Source: Ligustrum vulgare (lineage: Eukaryota > Streptophyta > Magnoliopsida > Lamiales > Oleaceae). Taken from it: 64,000 bases of DNA. Location of the stretch: the NCBI GenBank assembly GCA_963555705.1, contig OY743176.1, forward strand, positions 61,702,040-61,766,039, read 5' to 3'. Shown one piece after another: positions 33,605 to 44,570 of the stretch (its first letter is position 1; the number at the start of each line of letters is the position of its first letter). The notes under the pieces were generated by a model, which saw nothing but the letters and a program-made list of their open reading frames with translations, was not told the origin of the DNA and did not search any database. The position numbers and the translations under genes were made by a program.

Positions 33605-35164
33605 TTGATATGATCAAGAACCCCGATAATACGAATCATAGCAGGCTTGACGCGAAAATTCAAATATTCAAGCCAAACAAAGGAAAAAGGACCAGATTCA
33701 TCCTTACGGCCGTAATGCCCAACTTGTCACGGCCGTAATCCAGTCTCGGGTTAAAATGCAGAATTTCAAGTCTTTACACTTACAGCCGTAAATAATGAAG
33801 TCACGGCCATAACTCTTCATCAGCAAGCGGCTTACGGCCGTAACCATTCAAAGGAAAGACATTCACGGTCATAATCAAATGTGCCACAGCCGTAACTGCA
33901 ATATCAATTTTGGATCAGAGAATCATTTACGGCTGTAACTGGATTCTTCACAACCGTAAATAGCTAGCGAATCAGATTTGTAAGATTTTTAATTATCTTG
34001 TTTCCTTTTCTTTATTTAACTATTTTACTTTAATTAGAACTCTATTTTGAGCCAGTTAGGATTTTACTAGGGTTTTAGTTTGCTTATTTATAGTCTTTTC
34101 CATTCATTGTATTAGATAGATTTTAGACCATTATTGATATTATTGTGAGGCAAATTGCTTTCAAACTTTTATTGAATAAAATCCGAACTTGCGAGTTATT
34201 CTTGTTTATTCAAATCTCGGTGAGGATTAATATTGCTTGTGATCAAGAAGTCAATATATCCCTGTGATTGTATTTGTTGCTTGGTCCAATTAATTTTAAT
34301 TTGATCCATAAATCGTGGTTTCTTGGCGTTCTTGGGTCGATTCAATATTTTGTGGGTTGCGTAGCTACAATTGCTACGTGGTATCAGAGCAATTGTAGCT
34401 ACGTAACCCACAAAATATTGAATCGGCCCAAGAACGCCAAGAAACCACGATTTATGGATCCAATTAAAATTAATTGGACCAAGCAACCAATACAATCACA
34501 GGGATATATTGACCTCTTGATCACAAGCAATATTAATCCTCACCGAGATTTGAACAAACAAGAATAACTCGCAAGTTCGGATTTTATTCAATAAAGAATA
34601 AAAGTTTGAAAGAAATTTGCCTCACAATAATATCAATAATGGTCTAAAATCTGTTTAATACAATGAATGGAAAAGACTATAAATAAGCAAACTAAAACCC
34701 TAGTAAAATCCTAACTGGCTCAAAATAGAGTTCTAATTAAAGTAAAATAGTTAAATAAAGAAAATGAAACAAGATAATTAAAAATCTTGCAAATCTGATT
34801 CGCTAGCTATTTACGGCCGTGAAGAATCCAGTTACGGCCGTAAATGATTCTCTGATCCAAAATTGATATTGCAGTTACGGGTATGGCACATTTGATTACG
34901 ACCATGAATGTCTTTCCTTTGAATGGTTACGGCCGTAAGCCGCTCGCTGATGAAGAGTTACGGTCGTGACTTCATTATTTACGGCCGTAAGTGTAAAGAC
35001 TTGAAATTCTGCATTTTAACCCGAGACTGGATTACGGCCGTGACAAGTTGGGCATTACGGTCGTAAGGATGAATCTGGTCATTTTTCCTTTGTTTGGCTT
35101 GAATATTTGAATTTTCACGTCAAGCCTGCTATGATTCGTATTATCGGGGTTCTGGATCACATCA
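33605..35164. mobile_element. Palindromic LTR element: two inverted LTR copies around one PBS
   Basis: 1560 bp, flanked by the 5-bp duplication CCGTT (33600-33604 and 35165-35169). The outer ends are TGATATGATC and GATCACATCA, so both termini are the same U3-type TG end. The left arm (33605-34375, 771 bp) and right arm (34388-35164, 777 bp) are inverted copies, well over 90% alike by eye. The 12-nt loop is ACGTGGTATCAG. The loop and the start of the right arm contain a single TGGTATCAGAGC, a 12-nt initiator-tRNA primer site whose last three bases, AGC, pair with GCT at 34373-34375. No gene is inside. The arms carry repeated ACGGCCGT motifs. It sits in the 3' part of the Tat element. Confidence 0.9.
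33704..33961. repeat. Paired ACGGCCGTAA motif array (left arm)
   Basis: Nine copies or near-copies of ACGGCCGTAA occur in 260 bp. Most are in pairs of the form TTACGGCCGTAA, then 10-25 bp, then TCACGGCCGTAA. CGGCCG (or variant) starts are 23 bp apart in the first pair (33707, 33730), 21 in two others and 31 in one. The mirrored array is at about 34810-35070. Confidence 0.85.
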
Positions 35165-35169
35165 CCGTT

Positions 35170-35565
35170 GGATGATGAAGTCTGAGTTAATCCTGGCCCT
35201 CCACGTGCAAACTTTGGGCAAAAGCTTTTATTGATAGGCTAAATGAAGCGCCAAATGGTAAGAATTTGAAAGATAGAAAACCGTCTGTCTTCATGTGTAC
35301 AACACACGCGCCATAAATACGGGAAACTCAAGGAGCAACCCTCCAAAACTTGTAAATAATTGATTATTTGCACAGGGACCCTCGCACCCCCACTTATTTT
35401 GAGGCTCCATTTACATCATCCTACCAAATCTGCTCTAGTTGAGTCAGCTCCGGAACTTAGGGGGGGTGCACAACCTCCAGAGTGAAGGTTCAAACACCGA
35501 ACTGTCAAGGCGAGTCCATTTATCTGTAATTAGCATGTGCGAACCAACCATATTTGAGGAAATAA
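35170..35565. other. Tat 3' end before the LTR
   Basis: Non-coding. The last bases before the LTR, TTTGAGGAAATAA, are purine-rich and in the place of the polypurine tract. The ends of a duplication broken by the palindromic element (CCGTT) start this stretch. Confidence 0.6.
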
Positions 35566-36248
35566 TGTTATGACCATGCTTAAATGAACGTGACACGTAA
35601 TCAGCAAGGGCCTACACGAGACCCAATAGCTGCCAACGGTGCCTAGAACCTATAGCCTCACGGGCTATTGAATGTCGGGGTTAAGCATTGTCCGAAGCCT
35701 TTATAGCCGGACTAGTTATGCCGAACCGATGTAACCCGAAGTGGTACTCCTGTTTGGAGAATGGCCGATTAGTGTGTCAAACTTATGTGACCTTCCCTGT
35801 TAACCGTGACTGGATGTGACAGGGAAATGATGGACGCCACTCCCCTATAGTAGGTAGTAGTGATTATACCTAAACAATTGGGTTACCTCTCCAACAGTTA
35901 AGAGTCTAACACGTGTAAAGCATGACACATGTCGCCATATAAGACAATAGCTTCATCATTAAATAGAACACACTTGCCTCCAAGGAAAAGGTTAAAAAAA
36001 AAAAAAAACTCAACACTTGATATATAAAATCTCACTCAATTTTCTCTCTTTTACACACTTATATTTTGAGCACCCCAATTGTATTTACTTGAAATAAGTA
36101 CTGACTTGGGCATCGGGGTGAAAACGGGAGCTACCTCAGCCTCCTTTGCAAGCTGACTGTTTGTTCTAGTGCGTAGGAGATATACGTGTTCGAGAGGGAG
36201 GAGTTGAGACGTGTTGATCCAAAATCCTACCAGATTTTGTGATCAAAA
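35566..36248 (+). repeat. 3' LTR of the Tat element
   Basis: 683 bp, TGTTATGACC...GTGATCAAAA, followed by the ATTTC duplication. It keeps about 50 bp (GGCCGATTAGTGTGTC.. near 35762) not present in the 5' LTR. Confidence 0.9.
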
Positions 36249-36394
36249 ATTTCCATTGCCTAATTACTTGATTTTGATAATATGTTTCACATTCTTAAAA
36301 TATCTTTTAAAATGATTTTTAAAAATTGACCGTTTAAAGTTTTGTATGTGTGCTTAACCTTGAAGTTATATAGATTAAGAAATTCTAGGGAGAC

Positions 36395-36651
36395 GCCCCC
36401 AGGGCACATCTCCAAGTGGCAAAGGGGATGGGTGGTAAGTGCTCAGCGCAGCTGTGTGCTTGGTTCGATTCCCCGCAAGGTGGAATTGGCCTTGTGGCAA
36501 GCGGGAGTTATTGAGATTTGCTCATGCTTACCATAAGCCCTTCCACCCTGGCTACTTGGAGGCATAACCTGGATTTACCTTCCCGAACCAATGGCCTTGG
36601 GCGTGGTCGGTTCGGGCCCTCAGGGTGTGGGCTACACCTTTTTTTTTTTTT
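36395..36651 (+). mobile_element. tRNA-derived SINE
   Basis: About 257 bp. An A-box-like GTGGTAAGTGCTCAGCGCA (36431 on) and a B box GGTTCGATTCC (36460 on) are spaced as in an RNA polymerase III promoter. The 3' end is CACC followed by about 16 T. A long target duplication of 18-20 bp (TTAAGAAATTCTAGGGAGAC) flanks it at 36375-36394 and 36652-36671, as made by LINE-type retrotransposition. The tRNA-like head is too diverged to be a working tRNA gene. It lies about 360 bp upstream of the tafazzin start codon. Confidence 0.9.
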
Positions 36652-37009
36652 TTAAGAAATTCTAGGGAGACACTTTTAAATGATATTGTGACATGACGCA
36701 CATATATTGAATGATAATATTACAATACCACTTAAAAATGTCTATTAAAAATGTTATTCTAGAATTAATGATATAGATTTGATCCCTTTAATGAATTTTA
36801 ATCATTAAAAGTACGCCCTACTAAGGGTGGTTCCCCTCGTTATTGTCCAGTAAACAAAATATTTTGACTCTACATGAGCCACTTTCATTTCACCTGACAT
36901 TCTATTCAGCTCAAATTTTATTCCTAGCTGGGAAAGGGCCACGGGCAAGAGCTACACGGCGTCGGTGGCATCGGCGGCGACTGGAAGGTTTAGCGAGGGG
37001 CCGAGGGGT

Positions 37010-38307
37010 ATGAAGACGATGCAATGGGCAGCTAGAGCCGAACACCTAGGCGGGATACCCCGCAAGATGATGTTCATGGCGGTGGGAGCATTCGCCAAGG
37101 CCGTGTCTAATCTGCTCAACACAACTACCGTGCTCAACGCCGACACCCTCCTTCGTCTTGTCCGATCCCGTCCACCGGGCGTCCCTCTCCTTACCGTCAG
37201 TAATCACATGTCCACGTCAGTTTCTCTCGCAATTAACGAAGATTTCTGATTTTTCTTAATTTCGTTTCATGATCTTAGCATGAATGAGAAATTTGATTAT
37301 TCGTAAGGATTTTCACGCTGCAATTCGAAGATTTTGTTTTGATAATTTGTTTCTTTTGAGTGTCATTTGTTACTTGGAGTAAATTTCTTGCTATTACTGA
37401 CTATTGCTCGTTAGACTGGTTATTAAAAACTTCTACATTTGCAATCGTTTCCACCACTTCAGGTTGGATGATCCAGTGATGTGGGGATTCAAGGGTTTTC
37501 CTGTAACAGATGCAAAATTGGGAAGATGGGTTCTAGCAGCGGAAGATATATGCTTTAAAAATATGGTGCTTTCATATTTTTTCAGGCTTGGTGTGTAAAT
37601 GTCTTGTTCTTTTGAGCTAAATTTGATACTTATACTGAGTCCACTTTATGAGTTGATGCTATGATTGATTATCAATATAGTGTTATTTATTTCACTCAAT
37701 GGATTTACGGTAAGGTATCCAAATATTTCATCTAATGGTACGCTTTTCGTTAGAATGGAGATCCAATATATTGGTACTCATCTACGCCTAGTATGCTATT
37801 GCCATCATGCAGATTTCCCAACCACGGAAACACAAAGATCACTAAAGAACTAAACTGTGAACATGAAATGAAACAGTGTTTGGATGGTTGTGTTAGTTTA
37901 ATCTAAAGTATTCAGACTATGTTGAGAGTGGAAAATTAGAATTTTTTGTGGTGGCCAACTGAAAAACTAAAACATTTCCCTATGCATGCTTGTTAAGCTG
38001 AACTAACAAACTTGGATGGGATTAAGGAAAAAGTTACATGAGATATTTGTGCATTGGTGTGTCTGATCTTATCCAGTTTATCATTCCAAACTTGTCCATA
38101 ATGTTTATAAAAGTGGTTCATAATAATTCATGCGTATGGAAGGGAATTGTCATTTGAGAACAACATTTTAATGTACACTCTTTTGTTCAACTTGATTTCT
38201 TTTAGGACATTTAACCACCAAGAGACTGCAAAATCTTGTTTGGAGCTTAGAATTTGTAAAGCAGTAAAGATTGTCTTATGAATATGGGGATTTATGGGGA
38301 ATGATTA

Positions 38308-38355
<48 letters not shown>

Positions 38356-40329
38356 TCCCATCTGCTGTTGGTGGTACCATTAACTTATTTAATTTTTTTG
38401 GCGATTAGATTGTTGATTTGGATTTGTAATTTTAGTTTGCTTTTATGTAGTTACAAATTATTACTAAGGTGTCTACTCAATTTCAAAATTTGCAGGGAAA
38501 TGTATTCCTATAAAAAGGGGAGGTGGAATATATCAGGAGCACATGAACGAGGCTCTTGATCGATTGAGTGATGGAGCTTGGGTACTATTTCTACTGCCAT
38601 ACTTAAGACAATGTTTTCCTTTTGATACTGAAAAAACTTTCATCACAGTATTCAATTAGCTGATGATTAAGCTTCCAATAGATTTTTGTCACTGATCAAT
38701 AGTCAATTGGTTGCTACTGTGTGACTACAATTCATTCCTTCTAATCTCCTAAATTGGATGATCTGTTTCAATTATATTGATGATGTGCTCGTACAATCGC
38801 TTACCTTTTGGATTATGGTATAGAGTGCACACCCAATAATATGCATTGGTTAGTTACTAAAAATGATAATTTTAAATATTCTTTTAACAGCCTAAAAGCG
38901 TTAGGCCCCATTACAATAAAATGCATTTTGACCAAGGAACTTATTATCTTAAATAAAATCAAAACATGCTTATCCATATAAATTTTGCCATGTTCCCTTC
39001 TACTCATTTCTAATTTGATAAGTACAACATTTGTGTGCATTTTGGCGGCTGAGACTGGTTCTTGAATTCATAAAACATGATAAACCATGAGAGGACATTA
39101 TTTAGAGGTGCCTAAAATTAACCAACTTTGTGTGTCCATTAAGTGGTTAATTGATAATGTATTATTCCTAATTTCCTATTGTCATATAATAGCCAATGAG
39201 TGGAAGTGTTGGTATCAATTAAGGACAAATTAAGGAAAGCATGACTTGGATAGTTGGGATCTATCTAGCATAGATCTACGTAGATTTTCAAAAGCCACGT
39301 GATTCCAGTTGAACAAGTTAGAAGAGCGGGGGATGGACCAAAAGTAACCTGACTTCGCATGGTTATAAATTTTGTGATTTTTATGGTGCCTCTCTTTGAG
39401 GTAGCTTTGGATCTAACGAACTAGAGAAAATGGATTTTAGCTGACTCCACATTTATTTGGAATAATGAATAGCTTCTTCTTTCTCTTCTTGTTGTTATAG
39501 ATTATAGGTATAATCTCCGAAATAATTTGGTGGTATAGAAACTTGAAAATATGAGTAGTAACCAAGAGTAGTGGCTATAGTTGTTCTAAAGTTCCTTTTA
39601 TTTCTTTATCTCACATGAACAGTTGCATACATTTCCAGAGGGGAAGGTGTGTCAGGAAGATGCACCAATAAGACGATTGAAATGGGGAACTGCCAGTCTC
39701 ATTGCTCGTGCCCCTGTAACGCCAATAGTTCTGCCAATAGTTCATCATGGTTTTGAAAAGGTATTCACTTTTTATCTTCATTCAGTTTTACCATCAGATC
39801 AGTAAAAATTAGTTCCCCTTTTTTGCTATAGGAATCATGCCAACTGTGTTCAAATGGAAATTTGTCAATTAATGAAGTTTTAATTAGTTGTTAGAGCCTG
39901 TTTGGTAATGTGATTTTTTTTTTTTTTTTTTTTTTTGATTTAAAAATGTTTGAAAGCTTTACTAAGAATGGATGGTTGAGATTGAGTTTGAAAAGTTAAG
40001 GTGAAAAAAATCATTTTTACCAAACAGGCTCTTAATTGCTGCGTTTTATACAAGTTTTTTTTCATGGAAAATCAAATTTTCACCCAAATGTTCCAATTCT
40101 AGTATTTGATTGTCAAAATTTTGCTTGGAAAATGATTTCCACTTTTTGCCACAACGCGCCTGAAATCTTGTCAAATGAGGAATTCATTTTCCTTGCTATA
40201 TGGTAGAATTTATTTTCTAGGTTAGTTGGAAATTGATTTTGAATCACGTTTGATCTTTTTTGTCGGTGATAATTGATTTATTTTTTTTTCAAAAATTAAT
40301 ATTATTATTATTATCAAGTACAAATGTGG

Positions 40330-40395
<66 letters not shown>

Positions 40396-42667
40396 TAGCT
40401 AAATTTTGCTTTAATTTCATGGAAAATAATGTCAATCATACAATAAAAGTTGAAAAATTCTCCACTTTTTCCACCTAGAAAATTAAAACTTCAAATTCCC
40501 AGGAATTCAATTCCCTGAAATTTATTTCTTTACATCCAAATTCCGCCCTCGCTATCAATCAAAGCCTTTGATTCTCATTGGAAAGAAAGATATGAGTACC
40601 AGATCTTCTGGTAACAGCCAGGTTCACATCCATCAAAGTTTCATAGTTTAGCAAAATGGTAAATTGTTCCAGTCTACATGAGTTTGACAAGATCCCTGCC
40701 TTCAGATAAATTGTGCTTGTACACTTGCCAAATGAAGCTACCTGATTCAGGAGTCGAGGTTTCCAATTAAATAGAGTTAATATTTGACAGAAACCTCGAT
40801 TTTGATTATGTAGGAATTGGGATCTTCGGAATGTATACTTCTGCTTTTTTGGCTGAAAGGCCAAAATGAAGGAATTTTGGGCTTTAAAGTATTTTAAGAT
40901 TTTAAGAAATTGCTAAATTTCTGGAGCAACAAGAGTCCAAGAAAAATATCAAACACTGACTTTTCTCCAAGCTGGTGAAGATTTCCTTAAGAGCTTTGCG
41001 ATTTAGGATTTTGCTTTAGGTTTTCAATTTTCTAAGGTCATGGAAAAGGTAATGATTGATATGTTATTTGAAGAAGGTAGCATCTAGTCGTAACTTTTGA
41101 TTGTTAATCTAGTCTGATTTTATTTTATTTTTAGCAATTTAAAGACTGAAATTTGAGAAATAGAGAATAAGGAGGTACAATGTTAGCCATTTTTCATATG
41201 TTATGGGCTGCATTACACAGCATGGAAGATTCTTCAAATGCTTTCAATTTTTTTCTTAAAAAACTAAATACTAGTTATTAAGAAGAAATTTCTATTGGCC
41301 CCCTACACCACCAAAAACTTGCGCACTTCAAACTCCCAATATGAATAATGGCATAATGCCATTACGATAATAATAATAATAATAAATCTGATTACTCTAA
41401 ATCTATGAATTTTCTACATTACCCTGTGCAAGCTTGTAAAATAAATAAAAATAACCAGTGGTTGATAAACTAGAGAAAAGTTAAATAGTGATTCCTGAGA
41501 AATCTATCTATTGGACATCCCAAGCAATTTCATTTACAGACAAAGGCAACCCAAAAGCCTTTTCAGAGATAAGTATATGGCCTTAGCTGCTTTAGTGAGA
41601 GATTTCAGCAGTAGATAACATTGTTCTTATATCATTGTATCAGATTCAGTTCTACAATATCAAATATACCACCAGCACCTCAATCTTTGTAGGTCCGGTC
41701 TAATCCTTTATTCCATAGCCTTGGGCTATTTACAATTCTCTAATTAAAAAATATCAGATGTACTAGCACTACATGTTTTAGAATGTTTTACATTATTGGG
41801 ACTTTAAGAGTACAAAATAAGAATTTATCCGTTCCGAAATGATAGAACCCATGGATTGACAGCTAAGCTCCTGTTTGTTGGAGATTAAAATCAAATTTTT
41901 AGTAGATTTTGATAAAAGTTGATGAAATGTGTAGTTGAAAAGTTGTTGGATCACATGTGATTGAAATTGATTGTTGATTTTGACTTATATTAAAATTTGT
42001 ACCAAACAAGGGCTAAGAAATGTTTTGAGCAACTGTTAAATGTGTGTTGAAGGATATTCCCTTCGAAAAATGTTGCCAATAAGAACGTCATATAGTTATT
42101 TAGTCATTCACATGAGTACGCCCTAAGCATTATTGGATATTTAGAACATAGACAAAACCTTAGTTAGCCGTCATATGATATTATCATCTTGCACTTGTGT
42201 TTGGCAGTTCTTAAATGGCTGAGTTACAGTGATTTTTACATGTTTTGGTACTAATGATTTCTATGACTATTTGAAAAACGGTTGACTTGCAAACAAATGC
42301 GAAAAGTACGAATTTGAAAGCTTTTTCGGTTCAGTTCCACATTTTGTATGACACTATGTCATGATTTACCCATTTGCAGGTCATGCCGGAGAAATATATG
42401 TTTGGTAGAAGGCCACCTTTTCCATTGTGTAACAGGGATATCAGAATAGTGATTGGTGAACCGATGGAATTTGACATTCCTAAATTGAAGAAGATGGCTG
42501 TAGACACTTCTAATGATCTATCATTTAGCCCTGCTGGGTGGCCAAGAACCTGTGGACTGGACGAGGCAGCACAAAGATGTCTTTATTCGAATATATCAAA
42601 CCAAATACGAACAGTCATGGAAAGATTGCGGAAAATTTACAAATCCTATCAGGACACGAAGGATTAA
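37010..42667 (+). CDS. TAZ: Tafazzin-like lysophospholipid acyltransferase
   Basis: Five exons (37010-37215, 37463-37590, 38496-38581, 39623-39760, 42380-42667) join in frame to 281 residues, the usual plant length; all introns are GT-AG. The family moves acyl chains onto lysophospholipids at a membrane surface, in cardiolipin/phosphatidylglycerol remodelling. Visible motifs: H66-x4-D71 in NHMSTLDDP (catalytic base; intron 1 splits the Thr codon between them), RGGGIYQE at 119-126, FPEG at 144-147 (substrate binding), and IVLPIVHHGF. The start MKTMQWAARAEHLGG resembles the N-terminus of the Arabidopsis protein. The open frame extends 44 codons upstream without an ATG, so 37010 is the first possible start. 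There is no signal peptide; like its relatives it would bind membranes through amphipathic segments. Intron 4 is 2.6 kb and holds several MITEs. Confidence 0.95.
38306..38355. repeat. (ATT)n microsatellite in tafazzin intron 2
   Basis: About 16 ATT units. Confidence 0.95.
39894..40031. mobile_element. Tourist-like MITE in tafazzin intron 4
   Basis: 138 bp with perfect 15-bp inverted ends GAGCCTGTTTGGTAA / TTACCAAACAGGCTC apart from inner bases, and TTA duplications (39891-39893, 40032-40034). The inside has a T-run and GGATGGTTGAGATTGA, shared with 48139 on. A 3-bp TTA/TAA target is the PIF/Harbinger signature. Confidence 0.88.
40040..40565. mobile_element. Degenerate TIR element with (AT)n core in tafazzin intron 4
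   Basis: It shares inverted blocks with 5030-5556, including TTCCCTG, CCAAATTCC.CCC.CGCTATC and AGTTG.AAAATTCTCCACTTTTTCC. The (AT)n tract at 40332-40389 lies in its middle. The ends are worn. Confidence 0.45.
40332..40389. repeat. (AT)n microsatellite
   Basis: About 28 AT units within tafazzin intron 4. Confidence 0.95.
41867..42013. mobile_element. Second Tourist-like MITE in tafazzin intron 4
   Basis: 147 bp. Ends are GCTCCTGTTTG and CCAAACAAGGGC, with TAA on both sides (41864-41866, 42014-42016). The inside is AT-rich with GTTGAAAAGTTGTTGG, as in related copies. Confidence 0.75.
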
Positions 42668-44264
42668 GGCTCGATGATTGAAGCCTCTTTTTCATTGGGG
42701 CGTTTGAGATTTTGGATTACAAGATTTTGACGAAGTTGAGAGCCGAAGGCTTTCTTTTTCTGACTTGCAGCTCGTGCACAGGTCTTACATATTCTCGTTT
42801 TTCTCCCTCATTTCCTCGCATTCTTTGTCTCGTCTGAAGAGTTCTATGCATAGAGCGTGCACACTCACCATCTTAAAGCTTTGCAACATCTTTCGACATA
42901 CATACATTTCCATCTAGTTCATTGTAGTTGGAGGATTGAGAGTCAGTTTCGATTTACAATGTTTCCATTTTTTATGATGTTTGTTGATACTCGATTTGAT
43001 GCAGTTATACTTGGAGTGGGGTTGAACTGGACTTCACCGGCCCTTTAACATTTTAATTGGAAATAAATGATAAGGCAACATTATTAATTGCCATCTTGAT
43101 GGATGCATATGAAAGAAGCAAGCAGATGAGTTTGTAGAACGATGAATTAAAATCTACAGCTAGCAAAATTAAGCTTGCATTTTTCCAAGCCAAATTTTGT
43201 ATTAAGTAATAGGCAGCATACCCCATACTTTTGTGGTTTAGAGCCTTGGTCCCATGTACTTTTTTCAAAATTGAGGAATTTTAAAGTTTGAGAGATTACG
43301 TAGTTGAAAAGTGTGAAAATTGTGAGTCCCATAGAAATATGCAATTAAAAATTAACGTGAGAAAAATTTGAAAATTTTGCATAGTACCAAACAAGCTCTT
43401 ATTTTAATGTTTGACCTATTTTAAAGAGTTTATTTAATTAAAGAAATGGTTTTTTAAATAGATTTTTAGGAGAATGTATGGTTAAAAATAAGAATTCTAT
43501 AATGAGTTTACATGTAATATTATTTTATTGATAAACGTGGTTGAAAAGAAGGGAAAAAAAATATGTGTTTATAACGGAGGGTCAAACAGGGGTTAAATAA
43601 GAATTAAAAAAAAAAATTACTACAATTTTCAGCTAATCATTTTTTTTCTCAAACTCATGTTTAAATACATATTTTATCAATAAAATAAATTTATAGGTAA
43701 ATTCAATTTTTTTTCTATTTTAAATCGTACGTTCACAAAAACGAAAAAAGAAAAAAAAAATCAGAATTCGAGAAATCATTTTTATGAAAAATGGGGCAAA
43801 AGAATTAGCTCATTTGTATTCAATAATAATCATTAATAAAACAACATTGAAGACATTTCGATAACTCGAGTAATGATTTTGCTTACAACTTACAAGTATC
43901 AGTTTGCTAAACTTTTCTGTATATAAACAAATAATTTAATTTTTAGATTTAAAATACATGATTGAAAAGTGGATTGAAGAAATGCGTGATTAAAAAATAT
44001 TTAAGAAAATATGTTATTTATAAATAAGTTACTTGACGGAGGCTAAATACAAAAGTATAACAAGGGAAACGCTATCAATCTCGGAGATGTGATGGTACAC
44101 ATCGCTTGACGCCCACACAAAAATTCGGTGATAGAGCCAAATTATGTCTTTGATATGTCATTAGACAAACAAGTTATATTTGTTATTATTTTAATTTAAT
44201 TATTATCAAAAGAGCACTAATTTGTATTTAATGCTCTATTTGGCTGCTTGGAGAGAACTTATAA
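42668..44264. other. Tafazzin 3' UTR and AT-rich spacer
   Basis: The first few hundred bases are probably transcript end. From about 43260 to 43600 there are MITE-like fragments (TAGTACCAAACAAGCTCTTA at about 43381, GTTTATAACGG at 43569). No gene is recognised. Confidence 0.55.
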
Positions 44265-44570
44265 GCCTTTGTTTGGAAAGCCGTTTTTAAACGGTTGTTT
44301 ATAAATAGTGACGTAAAAATATTTTATTGATTCATTTTTTTGAAAAGTCAAAAATAATGGAAGAGAATATTTGGCCAATCGAAATTATTGACTTTTCAAA
44401 AAAAAAAAAAAAAAAAAACTGTCAAATGAAATATCACGTAATTGTTTATAAACAAATTTTACCTGATTTTTTTATTATTTTTGAGGTAAAATGTATTGTT
44501 AAAAAAGTGATAAAAATGTGTGGTTGAATAGTGATTTGAGAAATTGTATTGTTTATAACGAAACGGATGC
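44265..44570. mobile_element. MITE, 306 bp, same TIR family
   Basis: Ends are GCCTTTGTTTGG... and ...CGAAACGGATGC, with TAA duplications at 44262-44264 and 44571-44573. It is longer than its relatives because of a middle part with an inverted pair, ATTTTTTTGAAAAGTCAA / TTGACTTTTCAAAAAA, around 44335-44405. Confidence 0.7.

Larger units (their letters stand above)
6097..36248 (+). mobile_element. Tat-lineage Ty3/gypsy retrotransposon, 30 kb with nested insertions
   Basis: LTRs at 6097-6768 and 35566-36248 share start (TGTTA.GACCAT) and end (CCAGATTTTGTG.TCAA.A). The 5-bp duplication ATTTC flanks the whole (6092-6096, 36249-36253). Between them, in order, come a PBS-like site, gag with a Cys/His knuckle, protease, reverse transcriptase, RNase H, a second archaeal-type RNase H, integrase, then a long 3' region with antisense frames. 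The dual RNase H and the antisense frames mark the Tat lineage. All sense frames carry stops and frameshifts, so it cannot move by itself. Removing the nested insertions leaves a normal-sized element. The first 200 bp of the two LTRs differ at roughly one base in ten by eye, mostly transitions, so it is the oldest datable LTR insertion here. Confidence 0.9.

Noticed and set aside
34196..34567. Two near-identical 99-residue frames on opposite strands
   Set aside because: A direct consequence of the palindrome at 33605-35164, not a gene pair.
33704..35070. CRISPR-like regularly spaced repeats
   Set aside because: The repeats are 8-10 bp, paired and palindromic within eukaryotic LTR sequence; spacing and context exclude CRISPR.
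36425..36475. tRNA gene
   Set aside because: A and B boxes are present but the cloverleaf is not complete and the unit has a T tail and target duplication; it is a SINE.
36965..37009. Upstream GTG as tafazzin start
   Set aside because: The frame is open upstream to a TGA at 36875 but has no ATG before 37010, and the protein from 37010 already matches the family's N-terminus.
40260..40478. 72-codon frame with Tyr-Ile repeats
   Set aside because: Translation of the (AT)n microsatellite in tafazzin intron 4.
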